A stretch of 64,000 nt of DNA from assembly GCF_039928515.1 (NCBI RefSeq), contig NZ_JBDSSZ010000114.1; one strand, 5' to 3'. Made by a program: the position numbers and the translations under genes. The stretch comes from Capsulimonas sp039928515 (lineage in GTDB: Bacteria; Armatimonadota; Armatimonadia; Armatimonadales; Capsulimonadaceae). Numbering within the stretch: position 1 is the first letter of the stretch; each line of letters begins with the position of its first letter. The notes beneath the pieces are model-generated. The model was not told where the DNA came from, made no database searches, and saw only the letters and a program-made list of their open reading frames with translations. This document shows, piece after piece, positions 8,402-16,485 of the stretch.

Positions 8402-10525
8402 TTAGTTCACCTGACCGGTCAGCGCCGAGGCCGTGCTGCTCGTCCAGGACGATCCACTAAGCGCGTATCCGCTGGAGGTTTTCCCGAAGTGGATCGTCAT
8501 GGCGTCGGCCCCGCCCTGAGATATGCCCGTCCCAAACAGGTTATTGTTTTTGTCCAAATATCCGATGCCGTCCGTCACAACGCCATTGCCCGCTTCCATG
8601 TGATAGAGCACGGTGGCGTTCGCGGCGACATTCACACGCAGCAGTGCGCCGGTGACGCCAACCCTCAGCATTCCACTGTGCGTTCCCAGGATCCCCGGAG
8701 CCGTGGCCGCAAGCCCAAGATTGACAGACGCCTTGCTTCCAAGGCTCCCGTCAGCGTTGATCGCCTGAAGCACGCCATTGAGGATCTGCTTCTCGGTATC
8801 CGTTTGAAGCTGCCCCATTAAAGTGACTTCGCTATGGAGAGTATTATACTTCACGACCATCACGTTCGCGCTGCTCAGTGTTCCCGCAATTGCGACCGCA
8901 TGAGTTTGACCGCTCTGCTCGACGACCGTCATCGTTCCAGACAATGCGCCTCGGGAATTGACTTGACACGCCAGCAGAGACGCCTGAGCGTTGATATCTG
9001 ACGGCGCGACGATATTCCCCACGTACGAAACAGACGATGATGCCGGCGGAGGCGGCGGGGCCGGCGCCACGGTCAAAGTCGTGGTCTTTGTCACCCCGCT
9101 GTAGGAGGCGGTGATCGTGACCACGGTGCTCGAATTGACGGGCTTGGTCACAATCGTGAACGTCCTGGAGGCTGTTCCTGCCGCAATCAGCGCCGGAGAC
9201 ACGACGGTCGCCAGACTGCTGTTGCTGCTCGTGACAATCACTGACGCGCCTGCGGCGGGCGCGGGGCCATTGAGATTCACCGCGCCGACCGAAGAGTTTC
9301 CACCGATCACAATGTACGGAGTGGCGGTCACGGACGCCAGAGCGATGGGCGTAACCGTCAGTGTGGCGGTTTTGGTGACGCCGGCGTAAGTGGCGGAAAT
9401 AGTGACGACCGTCCCGACGGTCACGGGCTTGGTCACAATCGAAAATGTCTTCGACACTGTGCCCGAAGCGACTACCACCGGTGAGACGACAGTCGCGACG
9501 TTCGTGTTGCTGCTGGCCACGGCAACCGAGGCCCCGGCGGGGGGCGTTATTCCCGTGAGCGAGATCGTCCCGACGGAAGAAGCGCCGCCGCCGACGCTGG
9601 CGGGAGAGATAGTCAAAGCCGACAGCGCCGCCGGCGGCGCCGTCACGGTCAATGTCGCGGTTTTGGAGATACCACCGTAAGTCGCTGTGATTGTGACGAC
9701 AGTCGCGGTCGCGACCGGCTTCGTGGTGATGGCGAACGTCTTATAGTATGAGCCGCCGGGAACGAGGACCGGCGAGGCAACGGTGGCGGCGCTCGTATTG
9801 CTGCTCGTAACGGCGACGATGGCGCCGGACGCGGCGGTGAACCCATTCAGCGTGAGGATTCCAGACGAAGCCGCCCCACCAACAACGCTGACCGGCGTCA
9901 CTGCTAAACTGGAAAGCGCAGGAGGTGTGACGGTGAGGGTCGCGCTCCTGCTCACTCCGCCATAGCTGGCGGTGATGGTGACGACAGTCGCAGTCGCGAC
10001 CGGCTTGGTGGTAATGGCGAACGTCTTTGAATATGCGCCGGTCGCCACCAGGACGGGCGAGGTCACCGTGGCGGCGTTCGTGTTGCTGCTTGCGACGGCC
10101 ACCGAGACGTTCGCCGCAGCCAGCCCGGTCAGCCGGATCAGCGCGGTGGACCCCGCGCCGCCGACGACGCTGACCGGCGAGATATTGAGTGTCGACAAAG
10201 TCGGCGGCGTCACCGTCAACGTCGCGCTCTTACTCACTCCGCCGTAACTCGCCGTAATCGTGACAACCGCCGTGGCAATCACGGGCTTCGTGGTGACGAC
10301 GAATGTCCTTGACGCCGTACCAGAGGCAACGACCACCGGCGATACAACCGTGGCGATATTCGTATTGCTGCTCGAAACGACAACGGAGGCGCCGGAACCC
10401 AGAGCCGCTCCCGTCAGCGCAATCGCGCCGATCGACCCCGATCCGCCGACGACAGTGCTGGGCGAAACAGAAAGAGAGGACAGTGTGATGGCGGCCCCGG
10501 CGGGCGCGCCGTAGACGCCGCCCAA
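8402..10525 (-). CDS. Surface protein with five Ig-like repeats
   Basis: 707 residues from the first usable start, a TTG at 10525. Five repeats of about 90 residues, each with a VVGG(A/G)xS start, SSNTNxATVxSPV middle and VTITAxYGGVxKxATLTVTP end, form a stack of Ig-like beta domains; a PPPPP linker near residue 510 leads to a ~180-residue C-terminal domain I cannot assign. The protein as called lacks a full signal peptide. In the same frame upstream there is ATGCGAATA followed by TAG, then codons for SVLLLLFAIVCLGG, an obvious signal peptide. So the ancestral start is the ATG at 10591, interrupted by an amber at 10580-10582. Either the protein is lost or re-initiates at TTG, or the stop is read through or is a sequencing error. 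A TATAAT on this strand at 10649-10644 fits the ATG at 10591. Confidence 0.7.
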   Translation of the reverse strand: MGGVYGAPAGAAITLSSLSVSPSTVVGGSGSIGAIALTGAALGSGASVVVSSSNTNIATVVSPVVVASGTASRTFVVTTKPVIATAVVTITASYGGVSKSATLTVTPPTLSTLNISPVSVVGGAGSTALIRLTGLAAANVSVAVASSNTNAATVTSPVLVATGAYSKTFAITTKPVATATVVTITASYGGVSRSATLTVTPPALSSLAVTPVSVVGGAASSGILTLNGFTAASGAIVAVTSSNTSAATVASPVLVPGGSYYKTFAITTKPVATATVVTITATYGGISKTATLTVTAPPAALSALTISPASVGGGASSVGTISLTGITPPAGASVAVASSNTNVATVVSPVVVASGTVSKTFSIVTKPVTVGTVVTISATYAGVTKTATLTVTPIALASVTATPYIVIGGNSSVGAVNLNGPAPAAGASVIVTSSNSSLATVVSPALIAAGTASRTFTIVTKPVNSSTVVTITASYSGVTKTTTLTVAPAPPPPPASSSVSYVGNIVAPSDINAQASLLACQVNSRGALSGTMTVVEQSGQTHAVAIAGTLSSANVMVVKYNTLHSEVTLMGQLQTDTEKQILNGVLQAINADGSLGSKASVNLGLAATAPGILGTHSGMLRVGVTGALLRVNVAANATVLYHMEAGNGVVTDGIGYLDKNNNLFGTGISQGGADAMTIHFGKTSSGYALSGSSWTSSTASALTGQVN
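9057..10490 (-). repeat. Five tandem ~270-bp coding repeats (Ig-like domains)
   Basis: Internal repeats of the Ig-like protein, about 90 codons each, visible at DNA level by recurring words such as gtgttgctgct and cttggtggtaatggcgaacgt (given on the plus strand in part). Such arrays recombine easily and may vary in copy number between strains or assemblies. Confidence 0.75.
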
Positions 10526-10643
10526 ACAAACGATGGCAAAGAGAAGCAGCAGGACGGAACGGAAAGCGGAGCGGAAGGGCTATATTCGCATGACGTAGGT
10601 ATTCTCCAGAAGCTCCCGTACAAATACGAAGAGAAGCTTACTT

Positions 10644-10649
10644 ATTATA
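10644..10649 (-). promoter_or_regulatory. -10 box for the Ig-repeat gene
   Basis: TATAAT on the minus strand, about 46 bases before the ATG at 10591. No good -35 hexamer is seen. It supports 10591 as the original start. Confidence 0.45.
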
Positions 10650-10710
10650 ACGTAGATTTTCGTGAACGAGAGCGGCGATCTGCGATCCCTAAGGTAAAGA
10701 CAGCGTTCTT

Positions 10711-10736
10711 ACAATGGGACCAAACGATCCCATTGT
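10711..10736. promoter_or_regulatory. Operator-like inverted repeat between Ig-repeat gene and GH16
   Basis: Perfect 9-bp inverted repeat ACAATGGGA - 8 bases - TCCCATTGT. The left part ATGGGACCA is identical to a half-site in the GH76 promoter at 53473. Lies about 200 bases upstream of the GH16 promoter and ~60 upstream of the minus-strand -10, so it could serve either gene. No T run, so not a terminator. Confidence 0.6.
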
Positions 10737-10917
10737 CTCATCTCTGTGTTTGGTTCAATCCTCTGAGATTGTACGGATACGTGTTTTCGAGTTCGCTTTC
10801 CCAGGCAAATGCTTAACGATTGAAAATAAATTCATATGTCAATAACTATCAATAAATTACTAACATAGGTATACGCACCCTATTTACACCAAAATGTAGC
10901 AAAAGCAATAATTGTTC

Positions 10918-10946
10918 TTGACAGACTTCCTACCCCTTGATATAAT
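10918..10946 (+). promoter_or_regulatory. Consensus sigma-70 promoter of the GH16 gene
   Basis: TTGACA at 10918-10923, exactly 17 bases, TATAAT at 10941-10946: full consensus at both hexamers. Transcription should begin near 10953. Confidence 0.85.
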
Positions 10947-10952
10947 GGGGAC

Positions 10953-11138
10953 GGTTTGAGCCATACGGGCTTACAAGCGATAGCAAATTTGATTTGTGTT
11001 CTAATAGATACAATTGCGATTCAGATCGCAAATCATGGCTAGTGTAAGACGCGCCTCAATCCATTCATGGCCGGTTCAAAAACCGCCGGTCACTTTCTCA
11101 CATTTCAGAGTTGAAGAGAGATAAGGAGTTCGCGGAGC
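10953..11138 (+). other. 186-base structured leader of GH16 mRNA
   Basis: No ORF of note. Contains small hairpins: AGCC-atac-GGGCT near 10958, TTGCGAT-tcag-ATCGCAA at 11014-11031, and a CCGG-rich hairpin near 11072-11090, then an AGGAG ribosome site about 10 bases before the ATG. I could not match it to a known riboswitch class. The rest of the 10592-10952 gap is AT-rich and holds only the two promoters and the inverted repeat. Confidence 0.4.
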
Positions 11139-12467
11139 ATGCACACCCCCTTAGATTGTAAACTTAGCAAAACAGGTATTTCCCGGAAGATGGATCGACG
11201 CGCCGTTAAGATGATGGCGCTGGCGGCGTCTACTCTGCTTGTCCTCGGGATCGGCAAAACATCACATGCACAGGCTCCGGGCGGTATGGGGCTGGTTTGG
11301 GCCGATGAGTTCTCCGACGCGCGCAACGGGGCGACTCCCGCCGGCGTCTACTGGAACTACGATACCGGCGGCGGCGGCTGGGGCAACAACGAGCTGCAAA
11401 ACTACACCAGCAACGCGGACAACGCGCATGAGGTCTACGACGGCACCGGGACTGACGGCTCCGCGATGCAGATCAAGGCGACGAACTCTGCGGGAACCTG
11501 GTACTCGGCGCGTCTGAAGACCGCCGGCAAAGTCTCCATGGGGCCGTATGGCTACTACGAAACGCGCTGTAAGTTCCCAAATGGCGGCAAAGGCTATTGG
11601 CCCGCGTTCTGGTTCCTGGGCAACAACATCGGCTCGGTCGGCTGGCCCACCTGCGGCGAGATCGACGTCGCCGAGGAGATCAACGGCCAGTGGGAAAACC
11701 ACCAGAGCCTGCACATGCCCGGCTGGGATCCGACCTTGCAGACCACGCCCAACAGCTCCACGACCACCTATCACAACTACGGCGTGAACTGGCAGCCCGG
11801 CTACTGCGCCTTCTACGTCGACGGCGCCTTCACCGGCCAGTTCAACCAGGGCGGTGGCGGCAACTGGGTCTTTAACAACCAGACGATGTACATGCTGCTC
11901 AATCTTGCAGTCGGCGGCAACTGGCCCGGCAACCCGGACGGCACGACAGCGGGGACCGCCTACTTCAACGTGGACTATGTGCGCCAGTATCAGAACGGCG
12001 CGCCGGCCATCCAGAACGGCGTCTACGAAATATCCGCCTCCACCACCGGCAACGCGCTAGACTGTTATGGCGCAGCCAACACGAACGGAACGCCGATCCA
12101 GCTCTGGCCCTACGCCGGCACGAACAATCAGAAGTGGCAAGTTACCAACCTGAACAACGGCTACTATTCGATTCGGACGATCAACCCCGACGGCAGCGTC
12201 GGCCGCAGCCTGGACTGCACCGGCTGCAGCCCGAACGACGGAACCGTGGTCGAGCTCTGGGATTACAACGGCGCTGCGTGCCAGCAGTGGCAGATCACGC
12301 AAACGTCCGGCGGACGGTTTGTCATCGCCACGGCGGGGACGAAGGCCGGCGGCGCGCATGATGTTCTGGACGGCCAGAACTGCTCCGGAGCAAACAATAC
12401 CCGCATCCTGCTCTGGGGCTGGGGCGGCGGCGGCTGCCAGCAGACCTGGGACTTCATCCGAAGATAA
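11139..12467 (+). CDS. Secreted GH16 beta-glucanase (laminarinase type) with ricin-type lectin domain
   Basis: 442 residues. The ATG at 11139 has AGGAG upstream; a second ATG at 11190 would give a more usual signal peptide (MDRRAVKMMALAAST...SHAQA) but has no spaced ribosome site. Mature enzyme: GH16 fold about 50-285 with the catalytic GEIDVAE motif, nucleophile Glu174, Asp176 and acid/base Glu179; the extra residue in ExDxxE is typical of laminarinase-like members, which cut beta-1,3 or beta-1,3/1,4 glucans. After about residue 290 a ricin-type beta-trefoil (CBM13-like) has three repeats with QxW motifs (NQKWQV, CQQWQI, CQQTWDF). Likely acts on fungal or plant wall glucan outside the cell. 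The promoter is consensus and the leader is long. Confidence 0.92.
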   Translation: MHTPLDCKLSKTGISRKMDRRAVKMMALAASTLLVLGIGKTSHAQAPGGMGLVWADEFSDARNGATPAGVYWNYDTGGGGWGNNELQNYTSNADNAHEVYDGTGTDGSAMQIKATNSAGTWYSARLKTAGKVSMGPYGYYETRCKFPNGGKGYWPAFWFLGNNIGSVGWPTCGEIDVAEEINGQWENHQSLHMPGWDPTLQTTPNSSTTTYHNYGVNWQPGYCAFYVDGAFTGQFNQGGGGNWVFNNQTMYMLLNLAVGGNWPGNPDGTTAGTAYFNVDYVRQYQNGAPAIQNGVYEISASTTGNALDCYGAANTNGTPIQLWPYAGTNNQKWQVTNLNNGYYSIRTINPDGSVGRSLDCTGCSPNDGTVVELWDYNGAACQQWQITQTSGGRFVIATAGTKAGGAHDVLDGQNCSGANNTRILLWGWGGGGCQQTWDFIRR

Positions 12468-12518
12468 TCCTGTGTGCTGGTTCTCAACTCAGACGCGAAG
12501 AAATTGCTTAAAAAGCTA

Positions 12519-12562
12519 TTGACACAATGCAACCTCATGACGAATAATCGTCATGAGGTTGC
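12519..12562 (+). promoter_or_regulatory. Promoter with overlapping 14-bp inverted repeat
   Basis: TTGACA at 12519-12524 and AATAAT at 12543-12548 (18-base spacing). A perfect 14-bp inverted repeat (GCAACCTCATGACG, 6-base AATAAT centre) covers the -10 box, so a repressor binding it would block the polymerase. It lacks a T run on the plus strand; it could alternatively act as an attenuating hairpin after GH16. Confidence 0.5.
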
Positions 12563-12638
12563 CCGTACGGTAATCGTCGTCGAATATTGCGCTCTCTCCA
12601 ACGAGTGCGGCGTTACAAGCGAATGTAAGAGGTGAGAT

Positions 12639-14429
12639 TTGCTGGTAAGTCGAGTAACGAAAGTAGTTTCCACATTGGCCGCAGTCGCGTTCGTGGCGGC
12701 TTGCGCCGACGGCTCCGCGCGGGGCGCGGAAGCCCCCCTGCCCCATTCCACTGTCGCAGGCGTGTTCGCCACGGACATCCAGGGATCGTTCGTCGGCGCA
12801 AACGGACCAGAAGGCGTCGCCGCCGAAGTCGACGGACATCCGATCCTTCTCCGTGATGTGACATCGATCTGTCTGCGCAAGTACCGCACGCCGATCATCG
12901 ATCAGATGATCCAAAACTATGTTGTGGGCCGGGAATGTGAAAAGAAAGGCATTGTGGTCCCAGAAGCCGAAGTCGACAAGTCCGTGGAGCAGCTGCGTAA
13001 AAATGTCGCCCCAGCAACCCTAGACGATGTGATCGCCCAGCACCATTCCACGATGGCGGAAGTGCGGACGGCGTTTCGGAACAAGATCCAGCGCGGACGT
13101 CTCGTCGCCGATCAAGTCCCCGCCACTGCGATGGCCCATTGCCGCGCGATTTTCATCAAATTTGCCCCGGAAGGCGCTCCCGTGGCTGTGGCCGGAACGG
13201 CTCGTACGGAAGCCAACGCCCGGGCCCTGATCGCCATTATCCAGTCTGAACTGACCAAGGGCAAAGAGTTTGGCGACATGGCGGCCAAATACTCCGAAGT
13301 GGAGCCCAAGAGCGCAGCGGGCGATATTGGGGTGCTGTATCCCGGCGTTCGTGAGATCGATCCCGCCGTCGCGGATACCGCGCTGACGCTCGCCAAGGGC
13401 AAAGTGTCCGAACAGGTGCGAACGCACAACGGTTTCTGGCTCCTCCAAGCAATCAGCACGAGCGCGGATCATCCCGCTGGCGAAGACGCCGCTTATAAGG
13501 CCGCACACGATACCTACGTCGATCAGCAGGCGCAGTTCCTCACACCCAAGTTTGTCGTGGACCTGATCGAGAAGTCCCATATCACCTTCGCTACGGACTC
13601 CGAATGTGATCTTGCGGCGGGCAAGCCGATGCCGGAAGCCGCCGCAACCGTGGACGGACACGTGATCCCGATGAAGGATGTCGCCGCCAAATGCGTTGCG
13701 GAGAACGGCCCTCGCGTCGTCGATATCCTCGTGCAGAACTACCTCGTCAACCAGGAATGTCAACGGCTCGGCGTCGCTGTCCCCGAAACGGAAGTGGATG
13801 CGCGCCTCGACAAGCTGCGAAAACTGATTGCGCCCAACACCATTGACGCCGGACTGGTCGCCCGTCATATGACTCTCGCGGAGCTGCGCGACAGCTTCCA
13901 GCAGGACATGAAGCGCGTCCGACTCGTCCAGGATCAGGTAAAGCCCACGAAAATGGCGCACTGCCGAGCGATTCTGATCAAATTCCAGCAGCCAGGGAAC
14001 TTGACCGTAGCAGGCGTCAAGCCTCGTACGAAAATCGAAGCGCTGGCCCTGATCAAAACCATTCAAGCGCAGCTGAAAAACGGCAAAGACTTCGGCGATC
14101 TTGCGGACAAATATTCTGAGATGGAGCCAAAAACGGCTAATGGGGACATCGGTGTCCTCTACTTGGGTATGCACGATATGGACACCGGCGTAATGGAGGC
14201 GGGACTGGCGCTGGACAAAGGCAAAACCACGGCGGAGCCAATCACCACGGTACTCGGCTACTGTCTCGTCCAATCCATCAGCACCAGCGATGACCATCCT
14301 AAAGCCGAAGACGCCGCATATCACAACACTCTCAGCATCTACAAAGAACAGCAATCTCAGACCCTCACTCCACAGGCGATTGTCGAGCTGATCAAAAAAA
14401 GCAAGGTTGTTTATTACGTCCATGCCTAA
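12639..14429 (+). CDS. Exported PpiC/SurA-like peptidyl-prolyl isomerase with duplicated module
   Basis: 596 residues from a TTG with AGAGGTGAG just upstream. The N terminus (TLAAVAFVAAC) has a lipobox ending at Cys, so probably a lipoprotein. Two copies of a ~270-residue module follow, about 45-315 and 330-590. Each has a SurA-N-like helical part (VDGHPILLRDV...; VDGHVIPMKDV...) and a parvulin domain with MAHCRAI(F/L)IKF, GKDFGDLA(D/A)KYSE and a GDIGVLY core. Parvulin proteins assist folding of exported or outer-membrane proteins. Most homologues carry one helical part and one or two parvulins; here the whole chaperone-isomerase unit is repeated within one chain. Its own promoter overlaps a long inverted repeat. 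Upstream and downstream genes are secreted enzymes that could be clients (inference). Confidence 0.85.
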   Translation: MLVSRVTKVVSTLAAVAFVAACADGSARGAEAPLPHSTVAGVFATDIQGSFVGANGPEGVAAEVDGHPILLRDVTSICLRKYRTPIIDQMIQNYVVGRECEKKGIVVPEAEVDKSVEQLRKNVAPATLDDVIAQHHSTMAEVRTAFRNKIQRGRLVADQVPATAMAHCRAIFIKFAPEGAPVAVAGTARTEANARALIAIIQSELTKGKEFGDMAAKYSEVEPKSAAGDIGVLYPGVREIDPAVADTALTLAKGKVSEQVRTHNGFWLLQAISTSADHPAGEDAAYKAAHDTYVDQQAQFLTPKFVVDLIEKSHITFATDSECDLAAGKPMPEAAATVDGHVIPMKDVAAKCVAENGPRVVDILVQNYLVNQECQRLGVAVPETEVDARLDKLRKLIAPNTIDAGLVARHMTLAELRDSFQQDMKRVRLVQDQVKPTKMAHCRAILIKFQQPGNLTVAGVKPRTKIEALALIKTIQAQLKNGKDFGDLADKYSEMEPKTANGDIGVLYLGMHDMDTGVMEAGLALDKGKTTAEPITTVLGYCLVQSISTSDDHPKAEDAAYHNTLSIYKEQQSQTLTPQAIVELIKKSKVVYYVHA

Positions 14430-14647
14430 AACCAGGGAACTCCCGGAGTAGTTCGAAAAGTATTCATGTTAAAATAGCTCGGTGTTTGAGGAATATTTGA
14501 GGGCGACGCGATATTCTGTAGACGCCTGGTTCGCCGTCCGATCCAGATCGTTTGCGTTTGCAGCGATTGGAACTGGAAACACGGCGCGCTTTTCCTCAAC
14601 GCCGCTGCGAAAACGCGTGACTAGGACACCGCCACACTGGGGAAAGC

Positions 14648-16369
14648 ATGAACTCAATGACATTATCAATGCGCCGCGCCGCGTACGCCACGCTGCCGGC
14701 GCTTCTCGTCATGGCCGGCGCAAGCGCCGCCAAGGCCGCCACGCCCGCGCCCGGAACCGCAGAGGCGCTCATCTACTCGACGATGCCTTCAACTGCGGCG
14801 CACCGTCCGGAGATGGCCCTGGACGGCGATCAGAAAAGCTACTTTAAATCCGTCTACGGCATGAGCGACGGCGACACCTTTCTGGTGCTTCTGTCTCGCC
14901 CAATTCCTGTGAAGTCGCTTCGCATCGTCACCGGCGATGCGGACAGCCAGGACGGCGTCACGGACGGCATCGTCGAGACCTCGCCGGACGGCGTCACATT
15001 CACCAAGGCGGCGGACTTTGACGCCAATGGCGTGGCGGCCGCGAAAATCGGCGGCAAGCCCGTCGAAGCCCTTCGCATTCGCCTGAACAATCGCAGGGGT
15101 GTCCCCTCTCTGCTCGTTCGCGAGATCACGATCGACTCGCCCGTTAAGATCTCACATGTCGTGCAGGGACCGGGCCGAGGTTTCGTGGATATCTCCCAGG
15201 CTCCAGATCTGGCGAACTGGGCGCAGCGCGCCGAAACACAGATGGAAAACTTCTGGGCCGACACGCAGGCGCTGCTTTACACCGACGGCTTCATCACGCC
15301 GAACATGGTCAATGTCATTTACAAGACTGGCCCCGGCGTCACGGATGTCGCGGCGACCGGCGGCGGCGTCATGACCGTGAATAGCAAGTGGTGCCGCGAG
15401 CATGCCGATGACACCGGCCTGACGGTCCACGAGACGGCGCACGCCATCCAGGCTATGGCGGCTTACAACCCCGTCTGGCTGATCGAAGGCACTGCGGACT
15501 ATATCCGCTGGGTCAAATTCGAGCCGCAGAACTTTCACCCGCGCATCAACCCCGCCACCGCGAAGTACACGGATCGCTATCAGACGACCGCAACCTTCCT
15601 CGCCTGGTGCGAGATGCACTACGATAGCGGCCTTGTCACCAAGATGAACCGCGCGACCCGTTACGGCACGTACGATAGCGGCTTGTGGAAGGAATACACC
15701 GGCAAGGATGTCGACACCCTGTGGGCGGAGTTCATCGCCGCATACAAAGCCGATCCGGTCAATATTATTACCAAGCCCGTCGCCGAAGCAGATCGCCCGC
15801 GTGTCCTTCCCACGGTAACGCCGGGCTCCTCCACTGCGGCGAATCTCGGCTCCGCCTTCAACGGGGTCGGGATCATAAACGACGGCGCGACATTCGCGGA
15901 GACCGACGGCGCGGACAGCGGCGGAGCCTCCTACTCCTCCAAACTGCTCGGCGCGACGCAGAAATCGAAAGACGTCCTGTTCCAGCTTGGCCCGGCGAAT
16001 GCGCCAGACATGGTGATTAGCCAGGGCCAGACCGTGAACCTCCCAGGCGGCCAGTATCAGTCTCTCTGGATCCTGGCGTCCGCCGTGGACGGCACACAGA
16101 TGGCGCAGCGCTTCACCGTCAACTACGCCGATGGAACGACGGCGAACCTTGTGCAGAATGTCAGCGACTGGTTCCAGCCGGGAAGCTACCCCGGCGAAAC
16201 CCGCGCCGTCAAAACCTCGTACCGCAACACCTACGACGGTGCTAAGGACCCGCGCACGTTCTATATCTATAGCTACGGATTTGCACTGGACCACGGCAAG
16301 ACCGTCAAGAGCATCACGCTGCCCAATAACCCCAGCGTGCGCATTTTCGCGGTAACCCTCGCCAACTAG
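14648..16369 (+). CDS. Basic secretory protein family metallopeptidase with extra C-terminal domain
   Basis: 573 residues; GGGGAAA lies just before the ATG. Signal peptide MRRAAYATLPALLVMAGASA. Residues 40-175 form a beta-sandwich like F5/8-type (discoidin) domains (ALDGDQKSYFKS, VREITIDSP). The basic secretory protein domain (about 190-380) has HETAHAIQ, with His261, Glu262 and His265 as an HExxH zinc site, followed by GTADYIRWVKFEP. This family is best known from plants (defence-related secreted proteins) and some fungi and bacteria. A final ~185-residue beta-rich domain is absent from the downstream paralogue. Probably a secreted peptidase; substrate unknown. A TG-t-TAAAAT extended -10 is seen near 14467. 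Confidence 0.82.
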   Translation: MNSMTLSMRRAAYATLPALLVMAGASAAKAATPAPGTAEALIYSTMPSTAAHRPEMALDGDQKSYFKSVYGMSDGDTFLVLLSRPIPVKSLRIVTGDADSQDGVTDGIVETSPDGVTFTKAADFDANGVAAAKIGGKPVEALRIRLNNRRGVPSLLVREITIDSPVKISHVVQGPGRGFVDISQAPDLANWAQRAETQMENFWADTQALLYTDGFITPNMVNVIYKTGPGVTDVAATGGGVMTVNSKWCREHADDTGLTVHETAHAIQAMAAYNPVWLIEGTADYIRWVKFEPQNFHPRINPATAKYTDRYQTTATFLAWCEMHYDSGLVTKMNRATRYGTYDSGLWKEYTGKDVDTLWAEFIAAYKADPVNIITKPVAEADRPRVLPTVTPGSSTAANLGSAFNGVGIINDGATFAETDGADSGGASYSSKLLGATQKSKDVLFQLGPANAPDMVISQGQTVNLPGGQYQSLWILASAVDGTQMAQRFTVNYADGTTANLVQNVSDWFQPGSYPGETRAVKTSYRNTYDGAKDPRTFYIYSYGFALDHGKTVKSITLPNNPSVRIFAVTLAN

Positions 16370-16376
16370 CACCTCG

Positions 16377-16414
16377 TTTCCCGTCACGGCAAACGCCGTG
16401 GCGGGAAAAATTTT
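16377..16414 (+). terminator. Terminator between the two secretory peptidases
   Basis: TTTCCCGTCACGGC-aaac-GCCGTGGCGGGAAA stem with one mismatch, followed by TTTT. Separates the two paralogues into different transcripts or reduces read-through. Confidence 0.75.
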
Positions 16415-16485
16415 CCCGAGTTCCACCGGCGCCGCTTCTATCCAGCGTGCGTCCCGAAAACACTTCACACCATTGGGGAAACGCC

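Noticed and set aside
7154..8821. Plus-strand frames of 132 and 307 codons across the YkgJ gene
   Set aside because: Antisense to a gene with clear cysteine motifs; the 307-codon frame also runs through the terminator.
9057..10490. Regular repeats suggesting a CRISPR array
   Set aside because: The period is ~270 bases, repeats are imperfect and coding in one frame; they encode Ig-like domains.
13020..14423. Long minus-strand frame of 467 codons opposite the PpiC gene
   Set aside because: Shadow frame: the plus strand has clear domains and a signal peptide; the minus translation has no motif or ribosome site.
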